Source: Verrucomicrobiota bacterium
GTDB lineage: Bacteria; Verrucomicrobiota; Verrucomicrobiia; Opitutales; Opitutaceae
Reading direction: 5' to 3'
NCBI GenBank assembly: GCA_023416735.1
Contig: JAEZGX010000012.1
Location: 62,001 to 126,000, forward strand
Length of the DNA: 64,000 bases
Within the stretch, counting starts at the first letter, position 1; each line of letters starts with the position of its first letter. Under the pieces are notes generated by a model. It was not told the origin of the DNA, made no database searches, and saw nothing but the letters and a program-made list of their open reading frames with translations. The translations under genes were made by a program, and so were the position numbers. Shown here piece after piece: positions 9,917-17,852 of this stretch.

Positions 9917-9994
9917 GGCGGCCATAGCTCAGTTGGTTAGAGCACAAGATTGTGGATCTTGGGGTCGCGGGTTCAAGTCCCGTTGGCCGCCCCA
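9917..9994 (+). tRNA. tRNA-His (anticodon GTG)
   Basis: A complete cloverleaf. The acceptor stem pairs 9918-9924 with 9984-9990, the D arm starts at 9927, the anticodon stem CAAGA/TCTTG encloses a loop with anticodon GTG at 9952-9954, and the T arm contains GGTTCAAGTCC. An extra G at 9917 faces a C at 9991, the G-1:C73 identity pair specific to tRNA-His. The 3' CCA appears to be genomically encoded (9992-9994). Confidence 0.97.
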
Positions 9995-10083
9995 TTTTCT
10001 CGCCCTGCAACGGCAACCAGTTGGCCGGGCGGCTGTCCTTCGAATCGCGTCAGCGGTTTGATCCAGCATGGCGCACTCAGCCC

Positions 10084-10830
10084 ATGCTCCCCCATCCGCC
10101 CCTCGACGCCCATTACGCCACCACCGAAGAAAAACCGGCGTTCGTAAACCAACTCTTCGACGCCGGTGCACAACACTACGACCGCGTCGTCGATTGGGGT
10201 TTTCTTCGCAGCGGTTCATTCTACCGCCGCTGGGCGCTCCAACGCCACGGTCTCAAGCCCGGACACCAACTTCTCGATGTCGCCTGCGGCACCGGCCTCG
10301 TCGCCACCGCCGCGCAGAAAGTCCTCGGCTCCGCCGACACCATCACCTGCCTCGATCCCAGCGAAGGCATGCTCGGGGTCGCCCGCCAAAAACTGCCCGC
10401 CCGCTTCGTCGTCGGCCGCGCCGAACAACTGCCCTTCGCCGACAACTCCTTCGATTTCCTCACCATGGGTTACGCGCTGCGTCACGTCACCACGCTCGAC
10501 GCCGCGTTCTCCGAATACTTCCGCGTCCTCAAACCCGGCGGACGTCTCCTCATCCTCGAGGTCACCAAACCTTCCAGCCGCTTCGGCGCCGCGCTTTTCA
10601 AACTCTACTTCGGAAAAATCTATCCTTCGCTGACCCAGCTCTTCACCCGCAGCCGCGCCGCACGCGACATGATGGTTTACTTCTGGGAAACGATGGATGC
10701 TTGCGTTCCGCCCGCCTCGGTTCTCGAGGCCCTTCGCGCCACCGGTTTTGCCGACGTTAAACGCACCGCGATGCTTGGCCTTTTCAGCGAATACAGCGCC
10801 GTCAAGCCGTCCGTATCCGAAATCACCTGA
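10084..10830 (+). CDS. SAM-dependent methyltransferase (UbiE-like), first gene of polyene locus
   Basis: 248 residues. The SAM-binding motif I LLDVACGTG is at residues 63-71, followed by CLDPSEGML (motif II region), AEQLPFADNSFD and RVLKPGGRLLILEV, typical of class I UbiE/COQ5-like methyltransferases. The frame is open upstream through the tRNA, so the ATG at 10084 was chosen; it lies 89 bases after tRNA-His. In this setting it probably methylates the aryl head group or a hydroxyl of the polyene, not a quinone, but this is inference. No separate promoter is obvious, so read-through from the tRNA promoter is possible. Confidence 0.8.
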   Translation: MLPHPPLDAHYATTEEKPAFVNQLFDAGAQHYDRVVDWGFLRSGSFYRRWALQRHGLKPGHQLLDVACGTGLVATAAQKVLGSADTITCLDPSEGMLGVARQKLPARFVVGRAEQLPFADNSFDFLTMGYALRHVTTLDAAFSEYFRVLKPGGRLLILEVTKPSSRFGAALFKLYFGKIYPSLTQLFTRSRAARDMMVYFWETMDACVPPASVLEALRATGFADVKRTAMLGLFSEYSAVKPSVSEIT

Positions 10831-10837
10831 CATCACC

Positions 10838-11113
10838 ATGTCCGATCCGCTCCGCGCCCAACTCAAACAACTCATCGTTCGCACGCTGAAGCTCGACGAC
10901 CTTCAGCCCGAGGACATCGGCGACGACGACCCGCTTATCGGCTCCGGTCTCAATCTCGATTCGATCGACGCCCTCGAGCTCGTTGTCACCCTCGAGAAAG
11001 AATTCGGCATCAAGATCTCCAGTAGCGAGGAATCTCGCGCCGCTCTCGCCAGCGTTGCTCACCTCGCCGACTTTGTCCGCTCCCGCGCCCCGGCCGACCG
11101 CGTTCCGGCCTGA
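10838..11113 (+). CDS. Acyl carrier protein
   Basis: 91 residues, acidic and helical. The 4'-phosphopantetheine site is Ser42 in GLNLDSIDALEL, the classic DSL/I motif. The ATG is 7 bases after the methyltransferase stop, so translation is probably coupled. In aryl polyene systems one ACP receives the aryl starter from the AMP ligase and carries the growing chain. Only one ACP is present here, whereas known loci usually have two. Confidence 0.9.
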   Translation: MSDPLRAQLKQLIVRTLKLDDLQPEDIGDDDPLIGSGLNLDSIDALELVVTLEKEFGIKISSSEESRAALASVAHLADFVRSRAPADRVPA

Positions 11114-11161
11114 GCCGCCTCCCCCGACCCCACGCGTGCAGCGCCGCACGTCTCCTGCTCC

Positions 11162-12304
11162 GTGCCTCCTGCTTCCTGCTCCCCCGCGCCCATCCGCCTC
11201 GCCGCCTCCGGTTGCCTCACCGCACTCGGCGACGCCGCCGCCACGCACACCGCCCTCCTCTCCCAACAACGCGCGCTTCAACTTCATCCCGTCCTCGGGC
11301 GCGATGGCGGCGACTCCGTTCCGCTCGCTCTGCTTCCCCAACGCACCCTGGACGAAACGGCCCCGCCCAACTGGCTCGCGCACCTCGACCCGCTCGCCGC
11401 CCAGATTCCTGCCGCCGACTGGGGCTCCCCACGTCTTCCAGTCTTCGTCACAAGTTCCAACTTCGGCGTCGGCAGCCTCTACGCCTTTCAACGCACCCGC
11501 GATCCCGCGCATCTCGCCTCCGGCACACCGTTCGCATCCGTCGATCTGATACGCCACCACTTCGGCTGGGGCGCCAATGTCGCCATCCTTTCCCACGCCT
11601 GCGTTTCCGCCCACCTCGGTCTGCTTCTCGCCACGCGCGCGCTCCATGCCGGACTCGCCGATCGCGCCCTCGTTTTCACTTTCGATTTCGTGAGTCCGTT
11701 CGTCGCGGGCGGCTTTCACGCGCTAAAAATTCTGAATAGCGGCTTTCCCGCCCCTTACGCCGCGCGCGACACCGGCTCGATCGGTCTCGGCGACGGCGCC
11801 GCCTTCGCCGTCCTCGAGCGCATCGATTCCTCTCCTTCGTCTTCCGTCGCCGGCCCGTTCCTGCTCCACGCCCAGTCGCTCTACAACGAAATGCATCACT
11901 TCACGGCGAACCGCGCCGATGGCTCCGGTTTCGCCGCCTGTCTCGAACCGCTCGTTGCTGCCGCGCGCGATCGCCGTCTCTGGATCAAAGGCCACGGCAC
12001 CGGCACCCTCGAAGCCGGCCGTCTGGAAGCCGAAACCCTCGCGGACCTCTTCCCCGCCGCGCCGCTGGTATCCTGGAAAGGCAGCTTGGGCCACACGCTC
12101 GGCAGCTGCGGCTTGGTCGAACTCGCGCTCGCCGTCGAATCGCTGCGCGCCACGCAAGCACCCGGCACCATCGGCAGCGCCGCACCTTTCTTCCGCGATA
12201 ACGTTGCCGCGGAACCGTTTTCCACCGGCGCTTTCGATGCCGTGTTGCTCACCAGCAACGCCTTCGGCGGCGCCCACGCCGCCTGTCTGCTCACCCCCGC
12301 GTAG
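11162..12304 (+). CDS. Beta-ketoacyl-ACP synthase (catalytic KS)
   Basis: 380 residues from a GTG start; the exact start is uncertain because the leading 48 bases are poorly conserved in character. The full catalytic triad of the thiolase fold is visible: nucleophile Cys147 (SHACVSA), His278 (IKGHGTGT) and His311 (GSLGHTLGSCG). The sequence is divergent from FabF, fitting the aryl-polyene KS clade. It would elongate the aryl primer with malonyl units on the adjacent ACP. Confidence 0.85.
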   Translation: MPPASCSPAPIRLAASGCLTALGDAAATHTALLSQQRALQLHPVLGRDGGDSVPLALLPQRTLDETAPPNWLAHLDPLAAQIPAADWGSPRLPVFVTSSNFGVGSLYAFQRTRDPAHLASGTPFASVDLIRHHFGWGANVAILSHACVSAHLGLLLATRALHAGLADRALVFTFDFVSPFVAGGFHALKILNSGFPAPYAARDTGSIGLGDGAAFAVLERIDSSPSSSVAGPFLLHAQSLYNEMHHFTANRADGSGFAACLEPLVAAARDRRLWIKGHGTGTLEAGRLEAETLADLFPAAPLVSWKGSLGHTLGSCGLVELALAVESLRATQAPGTIGSAAPFFRDNVAAEPFSTGAFDAVLLTSNAFGGAHAACLLTPA

Positions 12305-12341
12305 GGCGCTTTCTCTCCTCCTCACGTCACGTCCACCTCGC

Positions 12342-13007
12342 ATGCTCGAACGCCATATCGTCGCCGTCCGCACCGACGCTCCCGGTGCCGAAGACCTCGC
12401 CGCCACGCGCGAGCGTCTGCGCGACGCGTTTCCGCGCAATGCCACGCGACGCATGACCCAGCTCGGGCTCCTGCTCGGCGGCGTTCTCCACGATCTCGCT
12501 CCGACGGAGAACGACACCGTCGTTTACGCCTCCACTTACGGCGAAACCCGCGCCCTCGAAGATTACCTCACGAGCTTCCCCACCCCGAGTCCCACTCTTT
12601 TCCAGACTTCGATTCACCCCAGCGGCGTCCAACAAGTCCTCATCGCCCGCCAGCAACCGATTCGGCATTTCTTCCCGCACACCGGCCAACGACATCTCGT
12701 CGCCCACGCCGTCCAATCCGCACTTCTCGCCCCCACGCCGCACACACTGCTCTGCGGCGGCGAAGAACGCGGCACGTGGCTCCTCGAACACGAGGCCGCC
12801 AGCAACGAAACTTTCGCCTTCGCTCTCGCGCTCTCTCCCGACTCTGCCAACGCGATCGGCTCGCTGCGGCTCGAACCCACCGACGCCGCCGAATCCGCTC
12901 TCGAAGCCGAACTCCGTCTCCCCCGCTTTTTCTCCGCTCTCGCGCAACGCGAACCGCTCTCTCATCCCGCCGCGCCCGGCCTGATCCTGACCCTCGCATG
13001 GAATTGA
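12342..13007 (+). CDS. Ketosynthase-like chain-length-factor-type protein (PF13723-like)
   Basis: 221 residues, about half the length of a full KS. It carries VVYASTYGETRALEDYL and later FQTSIHPSGVQQV, the pattern of the short N-terminal KS-like proteins (ApeC-type) found beside the catalytic KS in aryl polyene loci. No active-site Cys is present, so it is probably a heterodimer partner or length factor and not an enzyme. It starts 37 bases after the KS, and its last 10 bases overlap the next gene. Confidence 0.75.
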   Translation: MLERHIVAVRTDAPGAEDLAATRERLRDAFPRNATRRMTQLGLLLGGVLHDLAPTENDTVVYASTYGETRALEDYLTSFPTPSPTLFQTSIHPSGVQQVLIARQQPIRHFFPHTGQRHLVAHAVQSALLAPTPHTLLCGGEERGTWLLEHEAASNETFAFALALSPDSANAIGSLRLEPTDAAESALEAELRLPRFFSALAQREPLSHPAAPGLILTLAWN

Positions 13008-13960
13008 GCCGTCCCGCGTCTTCTTCGCCTCCAGCAATGCGCAATCCCGGTCCCGCCTGGGGCTACGACTTTTTGCGACTGCTCGATCGCACACTTCCCG
13101 ACTTTCTCCTGCAACCGCTGCTCGCCGTTGGCTCCGCCTGCGCTCTCGCCTTCATGCCGGTCCAGCGCCGGCACTCGCACGCTTATCTTTCCAGCATCTT
13201 CCGTCGCCCCGCGCGGCTCCACGAGGTCTGGCGGCATTTCTACACTTACAGCCGCGTGTTGATGACGCGTATCCACGCCGCCGAGACGGGCGATCATCGC
13301 TGCACGCCCCAACCGAGTTTCGAATCGTTTCGCACCCTGATGCGCACCGATCGCCCCGCATTGCTCGGCACCATCCACTTCGGCAACTCCGACCTGCTCG
13401 GTTTTCTCCTCGGCGAATTTCGCCGACACGTGCACATGATCCGCCTGCGCGTCGGTAACTCCCGCGACACGCATCGTCTTTCCGACCGCTTCGGTCAGTG
13501 GGTCACTTACGTCTGGGTCAACGAAACCGAAAACCTTCTCTTCGCGCTCAAAAACGCCGCTCAATCCGGCAGCTCCATCGCGATGATGTGCGATCGCATC
13601 GAACACAGTTCCAAGGTCGAACCTTTCCATTTCCTCGGCGCCCGCCGGCTCATGCCGTTCACGATCTACCATCTCGCGCTCGTCTTCCGCTTGCCCGTCG
13701 TCTTCTGCCTCAGCGTTCCGGGCGCGAAAAACGAATCGCTCCTTGACGCTTCGCCGGTTTTCGAACCCGACGGCCCGTCCCGCGAACACAACCTCGCTCG
13801 CGCCCGCGCCCACTTTCAGGCCTTCCTCCACCAACTCGAATCTCTGCTGCGCGAGAATCCTTACCTGTGGTTCAATTTCATTCCGCTCAGTCCCGCACTG
13901 GCGTCGACCGACAGTCCCACGCCTCGCGTCATCGAGCCCGCCTCCTCCGCCGCCGCATGA
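12998..13960 (+). CDS. LpxL/HtrB-like lysophospholipid acyltransferase
   Basis: 320 residues. The H-x4-D catalytic motif of LpxL-type acyltransferases is at His127-Asp132 (TIHFGNSDLL). A further conserved block lies around SIAMMCDRIEHSS, and NPYLWFNFIPL is near the C terminus. The ATG at 12998 overlaps the previous gene by 10 bases; a second Met at residue 14 is an alternative start. In aryl polyene loci this family is thought to attach the polyene acyl chain to a lipid anchor. Its stop forms an ATGA overlap with the next small ORF. Confidence 0.8.
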   Translation: MELSRPASSSPPAMRNPGPAWGYDFLRLLDRTLPDFLLQPLLAVGSACALAFMPVQRRHSHAYLSSIFRRPARLHEVWRHFYTYSRVLMTRIHAAETGDHRCTPQPSFESFRTLMRTDRPALLGTIHFGNSDLLGFLLGEFRRHVHMIRLRVGNSRDTHRLSDRFGQWVTYVWVNETENLLFALKNAAQSGSSIAMMCDRIEHSSKVEPFHFLGARRLMPFTIYHLALVFRLPVVFCLSVPGAKNESLLDASPVFEPDGPSREHNLARARAHFQAFLHQLESLLRENPYLWFNFIPLSPALASTDSPTPRVIEPASSAAA

Positions 13961-14067
13961 GACGCTCCGCCTTCTCCTGGCTGCTGTTCGGCGCCTGCTT
14001 GCCAGCCGCCACATTCGTCGAGAACCGCCTCGCGGAGCAACTAACCGGTTCTCCGTGTCTGGTTTGA
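13957..14067 (+). CDS. Candidate 36-residue hydrophobic peptide in the polyene operon
   Basis: The ORF starts in an ATGA overlap with the acyltransferase stop and ends 8 bases before the glycosyltransferase ATG, just filling the space between two real genes. The product begins with two Arg, then a hydrophobic segment (SAFSWLLFGACLPAA), then a polar tail. It could be a small exported or membrane peptide. It may also be chance, since 111 bases of open frame is weak evidence. No family is recognised. Confidence 0.4.
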   Translation: MRRSAFSWLLFGACLPAATFVENRLAEQLTGSPCLV

Positions 14068-14075
14068 GGAGAGCC

Positions 14076-14843
14076 ATGACTCCGTCGTCCACTCACCTCC
14101 TCCTCATCCCGTCCTACAACACGGGCGTTCGTCTCGCCTCGACGGTGCGCGACGCGCTGCGTCAGTGGAATCCCGTTTGGGTCGTAATCGACGGCAGCAA
14201 CGACCGGAGTGAAGAACCCATCATCGAACTCGCCCAACGCGATCCGCGCCTGCGCGTGATCGTCCGTCCCGAAAATGGCGGCAAGGGCGCCGCGGTCGCG
14301 ACGGGCGTTGAAGCCGCTCTGCACGCCGGCTTCACGCACGTGCTCACCATGGACGCCGACGGACAACACTCCGCCGCCCACATTCGTCCGTTCATGGAGG
14401 TGTCGCAGCGCAATCCCGAGGCCTTGATCCTCGGTCGTCCCGTCTTCGGTCCGGAAGCTCCGCTCGAACGCCTCTACGGCCGCAAGGTCAGCGTCGGTTT
14501 CGCCCGGCTCGAAATCCTCGGCCGCGGCATCGACGACCCGCTCTTCGGCTTCCGCGTCTATCCCGCCGCCGCGCTCAAACGCGCGCTCGACTCCACCCGT
14601 TTCGCCCGCGGCTTCGACTTCGATCCCGAGGTCGCGGTGCGCATGGTCTGGGAAGGCGTGCCCACGCTCAACCTGCCGGCGCCGTGCCGCTACATCGCGC
14701 GAAGCGAGGGTGGCGTATCACATTTCAACTACGTTCGCGACAATGCGAAGATGATCTGGCTCCACCTGCGTCTCCTTCCGCAACTCGCCTTCTGGCGCTG
14801 GATCTCGCTCGTGCGCATGCGCCGCGCGCCCCAGCTTTCATGA
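14076..14843 (+). CDS. Family 2 glycosyltransferase
   Basis: 255 residues. It starts with the GT2 Rossmann-like block LLLIPSYNTG, has NGGKGAAVATG near residue 70, and the DAD metal/nucleotide motif at Asp93-Asp95 (TMDADGQH). The DDPLFGFRVYP block is typical of dolichol-phosphate-mannose-synthase-like GT2 enzymes. The ATG at 14076 was chosen because a GGAG-like sequence precedes it and the domain begins immediately. It probably glycosylates the polyene lipid or its carrier. The stop overlaps the next ATG as ATGA. Confidence 0.85.
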   Translation: MTPSSTHLLLIPSYNTGVRLASTVRDALRQWNPVWVVIDGSNDRSEEPIIELAQRDPRLRVIVRPENGGKGAAVATGVEAALHAGFTHVLTMDADGQHSAAHIRPFMEVSQRNPEALILGRPVFGPEAPLERLYGRKVSVGFARLEILGRGIDDPLFGFRVYPAAALKRALDSTRFARGFDFDPEVAVRMVWEGVPTLNLPAPCRYIARSEGGVSHFNYVRDNAKMIWLHLRLLPQLAFWRWISLVRMRRAPQLS

Positions 14844-15481
14844 ACTTCGTCCGCTCTCTTCTCGTCGCCATTGCCCTTGCGCTCGCCGGATGCCGTGCGC
14901 TCGCCGCCTTGCCCGCGATCGCCGATCCCGCCAGCGATCCTCACTGGCGCGACATCTTCGACGCCCTTTCGTCCGAGACGAGCCGCATCGCCGTATTCGA
15001 AGAACGGCGACATTTCCCTTTCCGCAAAAAACCCGTCGTGCTCACCGGCGAACTCCGCCTCGCGCCCGGTCGCGGTCTCAGCCTCCTTTATCTCGCGCCC
15101 AATCCCCAAACGCTCATCGGCGACGATCAAGGCATCGTCATGCGCGACGCCGCCGGACGCACCCGCACTCCGCCGGACCACGCGCGGGTTCAGGCGGCGG
15201 CGTCGATCATGGTCGACGTGCTTCACTTCGACTTGAGCGCACTTGAGCAGGACTTCGCTTTCTCCGGCGAACGCACCGGCAGCGACTGGATCCTGCAGCT
15301 CGTGCCGCGCGACGCGACCCGCGCCGGCTCGCTCGGGGCGATCACTCTCTCAGGCCGCGACGGCGTTCTCGAACGCATCGAATTCACCCGCTCGGCCGAA
15401 CAACGCATCGAGATCCTCATCCGCGACGCGCGCGACGACGTCGAATTCTCCTCCGCCGATCTGAAGCGCTACTTCCGCTGA
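14840..15481 (+). CDS. LolA-like outer-membrane carrier, predicted lipoprotein
   Basis: 213 residues with a strong N-terminal hydrophobic segment and a lipobox LAGC at residues 15-18, so Cys18 would be lipidated. The body resembles the LolA fold (F-E-E-R-R-H-F-x-F-R-K-K-P, then TGELRLAPGRGLSL). LolA-like proteins are regular members of aryl polyene loci, where they are proposed to ferry the hydrophobic product across the periplasm. A lipid-anchored form is less expected for a shuttle; a signal peptidase I site after ALA at about residue 22 is the alternative. It starts in an ATGA overlap. Confidence 0.75.
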   Translation: MNFVRSLLVAIALALAGCRALAALPAIADPASDPHWRDIFDALSSETSRIAVFEERRHFPFRKKPVVLTGELRLAPGRGLSLLYLAPNPQTLIGDDQGIVMRDAAGRTRTPPDHARVQAAASIMVDVLHFDLSALEQDFAFSGERTGSDWILQLVPRDATRAGSLGAITLSGRDGVLERIEFTRSAEQRIEILIRDARDDVEFSSADLKRYFR

Positions 15482-15539
15482 CGCGCCTCTCGCCACCGAG
15501 AGCCCGCTCGCGAGCCGCCTATTCTTTCGCCCTTCTGCC

Positions 15540-17852
15540 GTGCTCGCCGCCCGCCTCGTCCTCGCATTCTTCGTTCTGGTCTGCTTGGTCCGCCTCGCGC
15601 TGCTCGATCCCGCCCGCGACATCACGACGGATATCCTCGATCTCCTCCCCGCCGACGAACGCGCCCCCGAACTCTCGCTCGTGCGCGGTCTCACCGCCGA
15701 CGTCCAAGCACGCGTCGTCCTGCTCGCGCTGGATGATCCAGATTCCGAAGCACCACCCGACGAACCCGCCGCCGCCACATTCATTGCTTCTCTCCGCGCC
15801 TCCGACGCTTTTGCGACCGTCGAACGCCATGCCGACCCCGCTCCACGCGACGCCTTCGCTCGCACCGTCTTCGATCGCCGTTTCGCTCTCCTCCTGCCGG
15901 CCTGGCTGGATCGACTCCAACGCGCGTTCACCGAGTCCGGCCTGCCCGAAAACGAATTTCCCTCCTGGGCTGCCGAACGCGCCGTCGACGAACTCGAATC
16001 CTTCCTCACGCAACCCGAAGCGATGTCGATGCAGGAGCTCATCGCCGCCGATCCGCTGCTCCTCGTGCCGCGTCTCGTCCGCGAACTCGCTCCTCTCGAC
16101 GTAGCAAATCCCGCCGCGACATCACGCGTCCTCGTTTGGGCTTTGCAAAAAGCTCCGCCATTATCCGACGCCGGCCAGGAGCCCGTCTTCGCCGCGATTG
16201 AAAACGCCCTCGCCGATGCCCGCGTCATCCAACCGACGCTTTCGCTCGAATGGACCGGCGTGAACCGCTTCGCCGCCGCCAGCCGGGCTCGCATCCAGCG
16301 CGAGGTCACTGTCCTCAACGTCGTCTCAATCGTCGCCGTGCTCGGAGTCGCCGCGATTTTCCTCCGTCGTCCGTGGCAAATCGTCCAGCTCCTGCCGATC
16401 GTCCTTCTTTCGCTCCTCGGCGCCTGGACCGCCACGACCCTCGTTTTCTCACCGGTCCACATCCTCGTTTTCGTCATCGGCGCACTCCTCGCGGGCGTCG
16501 CCGTCGACTACGGTTTCTACATCTCGCTGCAACCTGCAGACCCGCAAAACCCTGCCTACTCCGCTCGTCTGCGTCCATTGCTTCGTCCTCTGCTGACAAG
16601 TTGCGTCACCACGGTGACCGGCTTCTCGCTCCTGTTGGCGTCCGAGCTCCCGTTGCTCCGACAAGTTGGATTTTTTGTCGCCAGCGGCGTCCTCTGCGCG
16701 TTCGGCGCCGCACTGCTGTGGTTTTCCGCCGTGCCCACCGCGCCCATTTCCACCCGCCCCATTGTTCTCCTCGACCGCGGCCGTTTCGCGTCGCGGCATC
16801 TGCCGATCGCGCTCTTTGCCCTCGCCGTCGCCTGCGCCATCGCGCTGCCGTTCACGGCGAAATGGCACGACGACATCCGCGAACTGGATATTCCTTCGAG
16901 CGACCTCCGTCGAAACGACGCCCATGTCCGTCAGCTTTTCGGCGAACGCCCCGACCAAGCCGCTTATCTTACTTTCGGCGACACCCTCGCCGAGGCACGC
17001 CATCAACTCGACCGCTTCCTCGGCCATATCCATACGCACGCGCCCGACGCCAGCCTCGCTTCCCTGGGCGCGATTTTCCCCACCGAACAGTCCTGGCGCA
17101 CCGCTCCCGCCCTCCTCCAAAAACTCGCCACCTTCCCTGAGGATCTCCGCGCCGAACTCGAGCGTCGCAACTTCGATCCTGCCGCGTTCACGTCGTTCTT
17201 TGACGCCTGGAGCGAAAGCTCACGCCGCGCGCCCGGCGAAGATTACGCCCAACTCTACCGTGAGGTCATCGCGCACGTGCCCGCTCCGCTGGCGCAAACG
17301 TTTGCGCCTTTCTCCACCCGCCCGTGGTTTCTGACGCTTGTTCAAGACGCACCCGATCTCCCCCTTGCCAACGACCTCGGCACGATCGGCGTTCATCAAC
17401 TCGAAACGTTCAACACCCTTTTCAGCCGCTACCGCACCTCGGCCTTGCGGCTTAGCTTTGTCGGTCTCGCGCTCGTCGTGCTTCTCGTGACTTTATTGTA
17501 TCGGGATCGCCGCGCATTCCGCATCGCCGCCGTTCCCGCCGGCGCGTGCTTCGCCGCCCTCGGCCTGCTTTCGCTCCTGGGATTCCCCCTGAATCTCTTT
17601 CACCTGCTGGGCGGATTTCTCGGCGCCTGCCTCGCCCATGATTACACGATCTTCACCAGCGCCTCCTCACACACGCGCGCGCTGCCTTCGACCGCCGTGC
17701 GCCTGTCTGCGCTCACCACGCTCGCGTCGTTCGTCGTTCTCGGCTCCAGCCGCATACCCGTCATTCATGCCCTCGGCACCAGTGTGGCGCTTGTGGTGTC
17801 TATCGCACTGATCGCGCTCGAAATCGAAGCTCGCACGCCTCGTCGTTCATGA
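15540..17852 (+). CDS. MMPL/RND-type exporter
   Basis: 770 residues from a GTG start; the frame is open upstream into the gap, so the start may be slightly earlier. The topology is classic MMPL: one TM at residues 2-22, a large periplasmic region, then TM clusters at about 250-440 and 640-765, with a second periplasmic loop between. GALLAGVAVDYGFYIS contains the conserved Asp of TM4. This family flips or exports the finished polyene lipid. Its stop overlaps the AMP-ligase ATG. Confidence 0.85.
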   Translation: MLAARLVLAFFVLVCLVRLALLDPARDITTDILDLLPADERAPELSLVRGLTADVQARVVLLALDDPDSEAPPDEPAAATFIASLRASDAFATVERHADPAPRDAFARTVFDRRFALLLPAWLDRLQRAFTESGLPENEFPSWAAERAVDELESFLTQPEAMSMQELIAADPLLLVPRLVRELAPLDVANPAATSRVLVWALQKAPPLSDAGQEPVFAAIENALADARVIQPTLSLEWTGVNRFAAASRARIQREVTVLNVVSIVAVLGVAAIFLRRPWQIVQLLPIVLLSLLGAWTATTLVFSPVHILVFVIGALLAGVAVDYGFYISLQPADPQNPAYSARLRPLLRPLLTSCVTTVTGFSLLLASELPLLRQVGFFVASGVLCAFGAALLWFSAVPTAPISTRPIVLLDRGRFASRHLPIALFALAVACAIALPFTAKWHDDIRELDIPSSDLRRNDAHVRQLFGERPDQAAYLTFGDTLAEARHQLDRFLGHIHTHAPDASLASLGAIFPTEQSWRTAPALLQKLATFPEDLRAELERRNFDPAAFTSFFDAWSESSRRAPGEDYAQLYREVIAHVPAPLAQTFAPFSTRPWFLTLVQDAPDLPLANDLGTIGVHQLETFNTLFSRYRTSALRLSFVGLALVVLLVTLLYRDRRAFRIAAVPAGACFAALGLLSLLGFPLNLFHLLGGFLGACLAHDYTIFTSASSHTRALPSTAVRLSALTTLASFVVLGSSRIPVIHALGTSVALVVSIALIALEIEARTPRRS

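Noticed and set aside
9952..10083. Start of the methyltransferase inside the tRNA-His gene
   Set aside because: An open frame through a structural RNA is fortuitous; the ATG at 10084 gives a normal start.
15350..17191. Long minus-strand frames opposite the MMPL exporter
   Set aside because: They mirror a conserved multi-TM protein and contain Arg/Ser-rich low-complexity sequence with no motif.
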